Assembly: GCF_020026895.1 (NCBI RefSeq)
Contig: NZ_JAINZW010000002.1
Coordinates: 558,001 to 622,000 of the forward strand
From: Novilysobacter selenitireducens
GTDB lineage: Bacteria; Pseudomonadota; Gammaproteobacteria; Xanthomonadales; Xanthomonadaceae
Reading direction: 5' to 3'
Length of the DNA: 64,000 nucleotides
Positions 28,090 through 35,434 of this stretch are shown piece after piece. A program made the position numbers and the translations under genes. Each line of letters starts with the position of its first letter. Position 1 is the stretch's first letter. The notes under the pieces are model-generated. The model made no database searches and was not told the origin of the DNA. It saw only the letters and a program-made list of their open reading frames with translations.

Positions 28090-28119
28090 TTGATTCGCCA
28101 ATCATTGCCCCGCTATACT
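28090..28119 (+). promoter_or_regulatory. promoter of the L36 gene
   Basis: A TTGATT -35 box and a TATACT -10 box are 18 bases apart and end about 40 bases upstream of the L36 start codon. Both boxes differ from consensus by at most two bases. Confidence 0.6.
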
Positions 28120-28158
28120 CGCGGGCTTGATTTCTCCTATCCGTTGCCGAGGTCTGTC

Positions 28159-28284
28159 ATGAAGGTCCTGTCCTCCCTGAAGTCGGCGAAGGCCCGTCAC
28201 CGCGACTGCAAGGTCGTTCGCCGCCGTGGCAAGGTCTTCGTGATCTGCAAGTCGAACCCGCGTTTCAAGGCGCGCCAGCGCTGA
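28159..28284 (+). CDS. rpmJ: 50S ribosomal protein L36, zinc-free form
   Basis: A 41-residue L36. The core [20 protein letters not shown] is unmistakable. In zinc-binding L36 the ligands are CxxC, a third Cys and a His. Here the first Cys is replaced (RHRDC) and the His position is Phe/Lys, so only two of the four ligands remain. This is the C-minus (YkgM-like) type, which works without zinc. It stands alone, with its own promoter, a GAGG site and a terminator, away from the ribosomal protein operons. That is common for this form in Xanthomonadaceae. Confidence 0.93.
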   Translation: MKVLSSLKSAKARHRDCKVVRRRGKVFVICKSNPRFKARQR

Positions 28285-28322
28285 GTCACCGGGGCCCGGT
28301 ACCGCCGGGCATCGCACGAAAG

Positions 28323-28350
28323 GCCGCCGGAAGGCGGCTTTTCTGTTTTT
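28323..28350 (+). terminator. intrinsic terminator of the L36 gene
   Basis: A GCCGCC / GGCGGC stem with a GGAA tetraloop is followed by TTTTCTGTTTTT, 38 bases after the stop codon. Confidence 0.75.
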
Positions 28351-28464
28351 GGCGACGGCTGGGGCCGCATCGCATCCGCTCCGGGCCGCAGGCCACATCG
28401 GGGCCCGGCCGGTGTGATTAGAATCGACCCCCGCGCGAATGGCGCCGACGACGAGGCCGACACC

Positions 28465-28794
28465 ATGAACCATCGCATCACCGCCCTTCTCTGCGCTGCG
28501 CTGCTCGCGCTGCCGCTGTCGGCATCCGCCGAGACGCTGCTGATCGAGCGCGTCCAGGACGAGAACGCCGTAGCCCTGCCCACCCGCGGGCTGAGCATGG
28601 CCGAAGTCGAGGCCCGACACGGCGCGCCCGCCGACCGCATGGACCCGCGCGGCGGCCAGAAGAGCCAATGGCCGACCATCCACCGCTGGGTCTATCCCCA
28701 GTTCACCGTCTACTTCGAGCAGAACCGGGTGATCGACGCCGTGCTCAACAAGGCCGACCCCACCGAAGTCGGACCGAAGCCGGCGATCCGCTGA
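28465..28794 (+). CDS. periplasmic BamE/SmpA-like small protein
   Basis: A 109-residue secreted protein. Residues 1-22 form a cleavable signal peptide (ending SASA). The mature part has the pattern of the BamE/SmpA fold: a helix with SMAEVEARHGAP, then beta strands ending WVYPQFTVYFEQNRVIDAVLN. There is no lipobox Cys, so unlike BamE it should be soluble in the periplasm. Family and function are inferred from this pattern only; it may be an uncharacterised relative and not an assembly factor. A GAGG ribosome-binding site precedes the ATG. The agmatine deiminase gene starts 52 bases later on the same strand. Confidence 0.7.
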   Translation: MNHRITALLCAALLALPLSASAETLLIERVQDENAVALPTRGLSMAEVEARHGAPADRMDPRGGQKSQWPTIHRWVYPQFTVYFEQNRVIDAVLNKADPTEVGPKPAIR

Positions 28795-28846
28795 GCGATC
28801 GACCCACCCTGCCGCCCCGCCGGGGCGGCCGCCTACCAGTACCCCC

Positions 28847-29902
28847 ATGACCAATACCTACCGATTCCCCGCGGAGTGGGAGCCCCAATCCGCGGTCCTG
28901 ATCGCGTGGCCGCACGCCGGCACCGACTGGGCCGACCGCCTCGAACAGGTCGAGGAGACCTACATCGCACTGGTAGAGGCCATCACGCGCTTCCAGCCGG
29001 CAATCGTCTGCGTGTCTGATGACGACGTGCAGGCCTATGCCCGCGCGCGCCTGGCCTCCGCACGGATCGACATGGAGCGCGTGCATTTCATCGACGTGCC
29101 TTATGACGACACGTGGTTGCGCGATTCGGGTCCTATCACCCTCGATGGCGCCGGCGGCCACCGTTTGCTGGATTTCCGCTTCACGGGCTGGGGCGGCAAG
29201 TTCGAGGCCAGCCAGGATGATCGGCTGGTCGAGCACCTGCATGCGGACGGTGTGTTCGGCGATGCCGAACGCAGCACCATCGACTTCGCGCTGGAAGGCG
29301 GTGCCATCGACACGGACGGCCGCGGCACGCTGCTGACCACGTGGCAGTGCCTGCACGAGCGTCACCCCGATGCGAGCCGCGAGGAACTCACCGCACGCCT
29401 GGCCGAGTGGCTGCAGCAGGACCGCGTGCTGTGGCTCGACCACGGCTACCTGGAGGGCGACGACACCGACGCCCACGTCGATACGTTGGCGCGGTTCGCC
29501 GCGGTGGATGCCATCGTCTATCAGGGCTGCGACGACCCGTCGGACTCGCATTACGCCGAGTTGCAGGCCATGGGCCGCGAGCTGGCCGCCCTGCGCACGA
29601 CGGACGGTGCGCCGTACCGCCTGTTCGAACTGCCGTGGGCGCCGCCGGTCATCGATAACGGGCGCCGGCTGGCAGCAAGCTACGCCAATTTCCTGATCGT
29701 CAATGGCGCCGTGCTGATGCCCGCCTACGGGCAGGACGATGCTGGCCGGCGCGTCGACCAGGCGGCAGCCGACGTGCTGTCGCAGGCCTTCCCCGGGCGC
29801 GAGATCGTCCAGGTGCCATGCCGTCCGCTGATCTGGCAGAACGGCAGCCTGCACTGCGTCACGATGCAACTGCCCGCAGGCGCGGTGGGTACCTTGACCT
29901 GA
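28847..29902 (+). CDS. aguA: agmatine deiminase
   Basis: A 351-residue enzyme that converts agmatine to N-carbamoylputrescine plus ammonia. The pentein-fold motifs are all present: DDTWLRDSGP, the EGGAIDTDG loop, DTDAHVDTLARF with the catalytic His, and the nucleophile Cys337 in the C-terminal SLHCVTMQLP. Residues and length are close to plant-type and Xanthomonas AguA, which distinguishes it from arginine deiminase. With the downstream aguB it makes the arginine-agmatine-putrescine route. An arginine decarboxylase gene is not in this window. Confidence 0.95.
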   Translation: MTNTYRFPAEWEPQSAVLIAWPHAGTDWADRLEQVEETYIALVEAITRFQPAIVCVSDDDVQAYARARLASARIDMERVHFIDVPYDDTWLRDSGPITLDGAGGHRLLDFRFTGWGGKFEASQDDRLVEHLHADGVFGDAERSTIDFALEGGAIDTDGRGTLLTTWQCLHERHPDASREELTARLAEWLQQDRVLWLDHGYLEGDDTDAHVDTLARFAAVDAIVYQGCDDPSDSHYAELQAMGRELAALRTTDGAPYRLFELPWAPPVIDNGRRLAASYANFLIVNGAVLMPAYGQDDAGRRVDQAAADVLSQAFPGREIVQVPCRPLIWQNGSLHCVTMQLPAGAVGTLT

Positions 29903-30015
29903 CGCGTACGATGCAAAGGCCTGCCGGCGCTACATCTTTTACGGGCCCCGCGCCACCCAAATGTTGAGCCGGCGCCCCACGGCGCCCTTCTGTCTCCAAC
30001 CGGTTCCACAACGCC

Positions 30016-30900
30016 ATGATCAAGACCACCCTGCCCGTCGCGCTTATCCAGGAGCGCAACCACGGCGATGCCGACGCCAACCTCTCGGTGATCGAAGAGC
30101 GCGTGGCCGAAGCCGCGCGTCGCGGCGCGCGCCTGGTGCTGCTGCAGGAGCTGCACAACGGCGCCTACTTCTGCCAGCACGAGTCGGTCAACGAGTTCGA
30201 CCTGGCCGAACCGATCCCCGGGCCCAGCACCGAGCGCCTGTCGAAGCTGGCCAAGGCGCACGGCGTGGTGCTGGTCAGCTCGCTGTTCGAGCGCCGCGCG
30301 GCCGGCCTGTACCACAACACCGCGGTGGTGTTCGAAGCCGACGGCTCGATCGCCGGCAAATACCGCAAGATGCACATCCCCGACGACCCGGGCTTCTACG
30401 AGAAGTTCTACTTCACCCCGGGCGACCTGGGTTTCGAGCCGATCGATACGTCGGTGGGCCGCCTGGGCGTGCTGGTGTGCTGGGACCAGTGGTATCCGGA
30501 AGGCGCGCGCCTGATGGCGCTGGCCGGCGCCGAACTGCTGCTCTACCCCACCGCCATCGGCTGGGACCCGGACGACGCCCAGGACGAGAAGTCGCGCCAG
30601 CGCGACGCGTGGATCCTCAGCCATCGCGGACACGCCGTGGCCAACGGGCTGCCGGTGCTGTCGTGCAACCGCGTCGGCCACGAGACCTCGCCCATGGGCA
30701 CGTCGGGCATCGATTTCTGGGGCAGCAGCCACGTGCTGGGCCCGCAGGGCGAGTTCCTGGCCGAAGCCGGCGGCGAGCCGCAGATCCTGATGGCCGAGGT
30801 CGACCTGCAGCGCAGCGAGCACGTCCGCCGCATCTGGCCGTTCCTGCGCGACCGCCGCATCGATGCCTACGGCGACCTGCTGCGCCGCTACCGCGACTGA
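30016..30900 (+). CDS. aguB: N-carbamoylputrescine amidase
   Basis: A 294-residue nitrilase-superfamily enzyme that hydrolyses N-carbamoylputrescine to putrescine, carbon dioxide and ammonia. The catalytic triad is Glu45 (LLQELHNGAYFC), Lys118 (KYRKMHIPDDPGFYEK) and Cys155 (VLVCWDQWYPEGARL). These segments are the ones typical of AguB within the superfamily. It follows aguA after 113 bases and is likely co-transcribed, since no terminator is seen between them. Confidence 0.96.
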   Translation: MIKTTLPVALIQERNHGDADANLSVIEERVAEAARRGARLVLLQELHNGAYFCQHESVNEFDLAEPIPGPSTERLSKLAKAHGVVLVSSLFERRAAGLYHNTAVVFEADGSIAGKYRKMHIPDDPGFYEKFYFTPGDLGFEPIDTSVGRLGVLVCWDQWYPEGARLMALAGAELLLYPTAIGWDPDDAQDEKSRQRDAWILSHRGHAVANGLPVLSCNRVGHETSPMGTSGIDFWGSSHVLGPQGEFLAEAGGEPQILMAEVDLQRSEHVRRIWPFLRDRRIDAYGDLLRRYRD

Positions 30901-30936
30901 TCCGTTGCGCCTCGACACCCCAATCGAACACCGCCC

Positions 30937-32184
30937 ATGACCGACGCCGTTGCCCCCGAAGCCACCCTGCCCGCCGACTGGCGCGCCCAGCCCCACGAGG
31001 TGGTCGAACGCGATGGCGTGCGCTACACCCTGCTCGGCACCGCGCACGTGTCGCGCGCCAGTGTGGAGGCGGTGCGTGATGCCATCGCCGGCGGCGGGTT
31101 CGACGTGGTCGCAGTGGAACTGGACGAGAACCGGCTCAAGGCGCTGACCGACCCCGACACGCTGGCGCGGTTGGACCTGGTCGAGGTCATCCGTAGCGAG
31201 CGCACCGCGATGTTCGCCGCCAACCTCGCCCTGTCGGCCTACCAGCGCCGCCTGGCCGAGCAGTTGGGCATCGAGCCCGGCGCCGAGCTCAAGCGAGCCG
31301 TGCTGGAGGCGCGCCACCGCGACCTGCCGGTACACCTGGTCGACCGCGATGTCGGCCTGACCTTCCGGCGTGCGTCGGCGCGCCTGGGCTTCTGGGGCCG
31401 CGCCAAGCTGATGGGCGGGCTGCTGGCGTCGCTGCTGGCGGAGGAGTCCGTGGGCGACGACGAAATCGAGAAGCTCAAGCAGGGCGACATCCTGGAAGCC
31501 AGCTTCAGCGAGTTCGCCAGCGACAGCCCGGCGCTGTACGAGAGCGTCATCGCCGAGCGTGACCGCTACATGGCCGCGCGCCTGCGCGAAGTCGGCGAAG
31601 GCATCGGCGGCGAGCCGCTTGCCGCGGGCACGGAGGTCCTGGCCGTCGTGGGTGCCGGCCACCTGCAGGGCCTCGCCCGCCACCTGCGCGAAGACACCGT
31701 TGGGGCGACGGTCGAGCGCGAGTCGCTCGAAGCGTTGCCACCAAAGAGCAACGTGCCGTGGTTCACCCTGTTCCTGGCGGCCTTCGTGCTCGGCGGCTTT
31801 GCCTGGGGCTTCTGGCAGGGCGGCGTCGACGTGGGCGCGGACCTGCTGCTGCAATGGGCACTGACCACCGGCGTCCTGGGCGCGATCGGTTGTGCCATCG
31901 CCGGCGGCCACCCGTTGAGCATCCTGGTGGCCTTCCTGGCATCGCCAATCACCCCGCTCCACCCGGCGCTGGCGTCGGGTACGTTGAGTGCGCTGACCGA
32001 AGCTTGGCTGCGCAAGCCCACCTACGCCGACTTCATGGCACTGCGCGATGACGTGCAGACGGTGAAGGGCTGGTGGCGCAACCGCGTTTCGCGCGTGCTG
32101 CTGAACTTCTTCCTGACCAGCCTGGGCACCGCCATCGGCGTGTGGACCGGCGGCCTGCGGATGCTGGGCACGCTGTTCGGCTGA
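30937..32184 (+). CDS. TraB/PrgY-family membrane protein
   Basis: A 415-residue protein with the TraB domain over about residues 20-250. The motifs are YTLLGTAHVSRASVEAV (GTxHxS), VAVELDENRLKAL and VVGAGHLQGLARHL, the three conserved blocks of the TraB/PrgY/GumN superfamily that may bind metal. The C-terminal part (about 270-345 and 380-410) has several hydrophobic helices. Relatives in enterococci bind or inhibit peptide pheromones and others occur in mitochondria; no activity is established here. It begins 36 bases after aguB, so it may share that transcript without being related in function. Confidence 0.85.
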   Translation: MTDAVAPEATLPADWRAQPHEVVERDGVRYTLLGTAHVSRASVEAVRDAIAGGGFDVVAVELDENRLKALTDPDTLARLDLVEVIRSERTAMFAANLALSAYQRRLAEQLGIEPGAELKRAVLEARHRDLPVHLVDRDVGLTFRRASARLGFWGRAKLMGGLLASLLAEESVGDDEIEKLKQGDILEASFSEFASDSPALYESVIAERDRYMAARLREVGEGIGGEPLAAGTEVLAVVGAGHLQGLARHLREDTVGATVERESLEALPPKSNVPWFTLFLAAFVLGGFAWGFWQGGVDVGADLLLQWALTTGVLGAIGCAIAGGHPLSILVAFLASPITPLHPALASGTLSALTEAWLRKPTYADFMALRDDVQTVKGWWRNRVSRVLLNFFLTSLGTAIGVWTGGLRMLGTLFG

Positions 32185-32223
32185 GGTGCCGGCGGGCTGG
32201 TGCCCGCCTTGCGTGACTTGCAC

Positions 32224-32331
32224 TGCAGGAGCGACGTGAGTCGCGAATGTCGCTGCATCGAAGGTTCGGGTCGCGACTCACGTGGCTCCTACGCGTGCAC
32301 CGGCGATCGCGGCTGAGGCCGCTCCTGCAGG
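32224..32331. repeat. cluster of three REP-like palindromic units
   Basis: Three related units lie between the convergent TraB and RND genes. The first, at 32224-32246, reads TGCAGGAGCGACGTGAGTC and forms a GCGAC-GTGA-GTCGC hairpin. The second (32271-32290, TCGCGACTCACGTGGCTCCT) and the third (from 32305, GCGGC-TGAG-GCCGC then TCCTGCAG) are in the opposite direction. A fourth unit is at 50074. The pair of opposed units can also form a larger stem, which may end both converging transcripts. This is the typical form of REP elements moved by REP-associated tyrosine transposases; no such transposase gene is in the window. Confidence 0.72.
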
Positions 32332-32338
32332 TCCTCTA

Positions 32339-35300
32339 TTACTCCGGGCTCATGGCGACCACGGCGCCTTCGGCGGGGGCACGCCCGCGCCGGGCACGTG
32401 CGCGACGGATGACGCGCGACGTGCCGTTGCTGAGGTCGTCGAGGATGGCGTAGATGGTCGGCAGGAACAGCAGGCTGACCACCGTGGAGAACGCCAGGCC
32501 ACCGGCCACCGCGCGCGCCATCGGCGAGTACGTCAGGCCACCCAGCAGCACCGTGTCGCTGAAGGAGATCGGCACCATCGCCAGGATCGCCGTGCCCATC
32601 GTCATCATGATGGGGCGCAGGCGTTCGCGGCTGCCTTCAACCAGCGCGTCGGTGCGCGACAGGCCACGGCGGCGCAGGTTGTTGATGTGCTCCACCATCA
32701 CGATGCCGTTGTTCACCACCACGCCCATCAGCACCAGGATGCCGATGAAGGCCATCACCGAGAAAGTAGTGCCGGTCAGCCAGAACAGCCAGAACACGCC
32801 GAACACCGAGAACAGCACGCAGCTCATGATCGCCGACGGGAAAAGCAGCGACTCGAACACCGCGGCCATCACCACGTAGATCATCACCAACGCAATCAGC
32901 AGGTTGAACATCATCTGCTGGCTGGCTTCCTCGTCGTTCTGGAACGCGCTGCCGTCGAAGCTGTACCCATAGCCGGCCGGGAACGAAACCGCACCCAGCG
33001 CTTCCTCCATCGCCTTGCGTGCGTCGGGGACGGTGGTCTCGCCGTTGAGGTTGGCCTGGATGGTCAGCGTGGTCTGGCGGTTGGTCCGGCTGATCTGGGT
33101 GGCGGACGGCGCTACGTCCAGGTCCACCATTGCCAACAGCGGCACGGTCCGGCCATCGGGCGAGCGCACCATGAACCCGCCGATGTCCTCGATACCGTAG
33201 TCGTCGGCACCGGAGAAGCGCACCCACACCGGCACCTCGGTGTCGCCGCGGTTGAACTCGCGCAGCTGCGCACCGCGCAGAGCCAGTCCGACGAAGGTTG
33301 CGACCTGCTGCGAGGTGAAGCCGAACGAGGCCGCTCGCTCGCGGTCGACACGGACGTTGAGCTCGGTGTTCTGGTCGCCGGCGTCGACGCGCACGTCGCG
33401 CAGTTCGGATCGGCGCGAGAGGATCGGCACGATGTCGTCGGCGAGATCGGTGAGGACCTGCGTCGAATCGCCCACCAGCTGCACCTGCACCAGTTGGCCC
33501 GGGCCACCGCCCTGGTCGCCGTCGCCGCGGAAGCCCAGTTCGGTCCGCGCCGACTTGGGCAGTTCCTTGCTGATCTCGTCGGTCAACGGCTTCGTGTCGC
33601 CCACGTCTTCGTCGAAGGTGATCATCGTGCCCGCATCGCCCTGCTCGCTGAAGTACGAGTACACCTGGGTGATGCCAAACCGCTCGCGGTTCTCGTCCAG
33701 GAAGTCCTCGACCCGAAGCACCTCGTCGGACATCTGCTCCTTCGTGTAGCTGCCCTTCCACTGGTAGAACAGGTAGGCCTCGTTGCCGCCGCCACCGCCG
33801 AACATGTCGAACTTGGTCTGCGTCATCGGCACCAGGCTCAATGCGACGATCAGCACGATGCCGATCACGCTCCAACCGCGGTGCTCCAGCGTCCAGCGCA
33901 GGAAGCCGGCGTAGCGGGACTGCAGGCGCCGGATCACGCCGCCCTGGGCGGCCACGGCCGGGGGCGTCTTCATACGCGCCGACAGCATCGGGATCAGGCT
34001 GACGGCCACCAGCCACGACGCCAGCAGCGACACCGAGATGGTGATCGCGATCTGCGACATGAAGATGCTGATGTTGTTGGTCTCGCCCAGCAGGTTCGGC
34101 ACGAACACGATGCAGTGGCACAAGGTGCCGGCCGACAGCGCGATCGCAACGTTGCGGGTGCCGATGATCGACGCCTGCACCGGTTGGTCGGGCATGCGCT
34201 CGCGTTCCTGGTAGATGCTCTCCACCACCACGACGGCGTTGTCCACCAGCATGCCGACGGCCAGCAGAAGGCCCATCAGCGACAGGATGTTGAGCGTGAC
34301 GCCGGCGAAGTACATGAAGCCCAGCGTCATCACGAAACAGATCGGGATCGCCAGCGTCACCATCAATGTCGATGGCCAGTGGCGCAGGAAGAAGAACAGC
34401 ACCGCGATCGACAGCAGCAGGCCGATTCCGCCCGCCTCGGCCAGCTCCAGCAACGACGAGGTGACTTCCTCGCCCTGGTTCTGGATCACCTTGAAGTCGA
34501 TCCCGCGCAGCTCCGGGTCCTGCTGGATTTCGGCGACCTCGGCCATGACGGCATTGGACACTTCCACCAGGTTGGCATTGCGCTCCTTGAAGATGTCCAG
34601 GCCCACGGCGGCACGTCCATCCAGGCGGCGTCCGTAGTCCATGCGCGCGGGCTTGAGCCGCACCTCGGCAATGTCCCCAAGGCGCAGGCCGCTGTCGGCG
34701 ATCACGAGGTCGCGCAGTTGCTCGAGGTTTTCCAGTTCACCGACCGGCTGGACGCGAAGGCGGCGTCCGGCGTCATTGATCTGTCCGGCCGACACCGAGA
34801 AGTTGACCGCTTGCAGGCGCTGCGTCAGGTCGTTGAGCACCAGGTTGTGCGCCGACAGCCGCTCTGGGTCGATGGCGATCTCGACTTCGTTCGGCGGCGC
34901 GCCGCTGATTTCCACGCGCGCAACGCCCGGGATGCGGTCGATGCGGCGCTTCATGGTGCGGTCGATCAGGTCGTAGGCACCGGTCAGGTCGGTATCGGCC
35001 GCCAGGCGGACGCGCAGGACGGCTTCATCGCTGGTGGAGAACTTGAAGACGAAGTACCGCTGGAAGTCCTCGGGCAATTCGTCGCGGATCGCGTCGATGC
35101 GCTCACGCGCCTCCGAGGCGGTGATCGCGATGTCCTTGTCCCAATCCGAGAACTCGATCGGCAGGCTGGCGCCGTCCGATCGCGCGCGCCCTTCCATGCG
35201 CTTGATGCCGGGCATGGTCGCCAGCGCTTCCTCGGTTGGACGCAGGATCTCACGCTCGACCTCTTCCGGCGTCGAGCCGGCGTACGGCATCTGCACGAAC

Positions 35301-35434
35301 AGGAATGGCGCCGACACGTCCGGCAGGGCTTCCAGCGGCAACCGGATGGCCGCGATCAGGCCGACCACGAACATCGACACGAACAGCATCACCGTCGTGA
35401 CCGGACGCCTCAGGCTGAGCTCGGCGATGCTCAT
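32339..35434 (-). CDS. RND efflux transporter, inner membrane subunit (second pump)
   Basis: A 1031-residue RND permease of the HAE1 type. It has the expected twelve membrane helices, with two large periplasmic loops after the first and seventh. It begins MSIAELSLRRPVTTVMLFVS, as family members do. In helix 4 the proton-relay segment reads GMLVDNAVVVVES (Asp-Asn instead of the AcrB Asp-Asp, about residue 396). In helix 10 it reads GVVVNNGIVMVEH (Asn where AcrB has Lys940, about residue 906). This pattern occurs in other RND subfamilies but differs from the partner pump. Its start overlaps the end of the first pump gene by ATGA. No outer membrane channel gene is adjacent. Confidence 0.93.
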   Translation of the reverse strand: MSIAELSLRRPVTTVMLFVSMFVVGLIAAIRLPLEALPDVSAPFLFVQMPYAGSTPEEVEREILRPTEEALATMPGIKRMEGRARSDGASLPIEFSDWDKDIAITASEARERIDAIRDELPEDFQRYFVFKFSTSDEAVLRVRLAADTDLTGAYDLIDRTMKRRIDRIPGVARVEISGAPPNEVEIAIDPERLSAHNLVLNDLTQRLQAVNFSVSAGQINDAGRRLRVQPVGELENLEQLRDLVIADSGLRLGDIAEVRLKPARMDYGRRLDGRAAVGLDIFKERNANLVEVSNAVMAEVAEIQQDPELRGIDFKVIQNQGEEVTSSLLELAEAGGIGLLLSIAVLFFFLRHWPSTLMVTLAIPICFVMTLGFMYFAGVTLNILSLMGLLLAVGMLVDNAVVVVESIYQERERMPDQPVQASIIGTRNVAIALSAGTLCHCIVFVPNLLGETNNISIFMSQIAITISVSLLASWLVAVSLIPMLSARMKTPPAVAAQGGVIRRLQSRYAGFLRWTLEHRGWSVIGIVLIVALSLVPMTQTKFDMFGGGGGNEAYLFYQWKGSYTKEQMSDEVLRVEDFLDENRERFGITQVYSYFSEQGDAGTMITFDEDVGDTKPLTDEISKELPKSARTELGFRGDGDQGGGPGQLVQVQLVGDSTQVLTDLADDIVPILSRRSELRDVRVDAGDQNTELNVRVDRERAASFGFTSQQVATFVGLALRGAQLREFNRGDTEVPVWVRFSGADDYGIEDIGGFMVRSPDGRTVPLLAMVDLDVAPSATQISRTNRQTTLTIQANLNGETTVPDARKAMEEALGAVSFPAGYGYSFDGSAFQNDEEASQQMMFNLLIALVMIYVVMAAVFESLLFPSAIMSCVLFSVFGVFWLFWLTGTTFSVMAFIGILVLMGVVVNNGIVMVEHINNLRRRGLSRTDALVEGSRERLRPIMMTMGTAILAMVPISFSDTVLLGGLTYSPMARAVAGGLAFSTVVSLLFLPTIYAILDDLSNGTSRVIRRARARRGRAPAEGAVVAMSPE

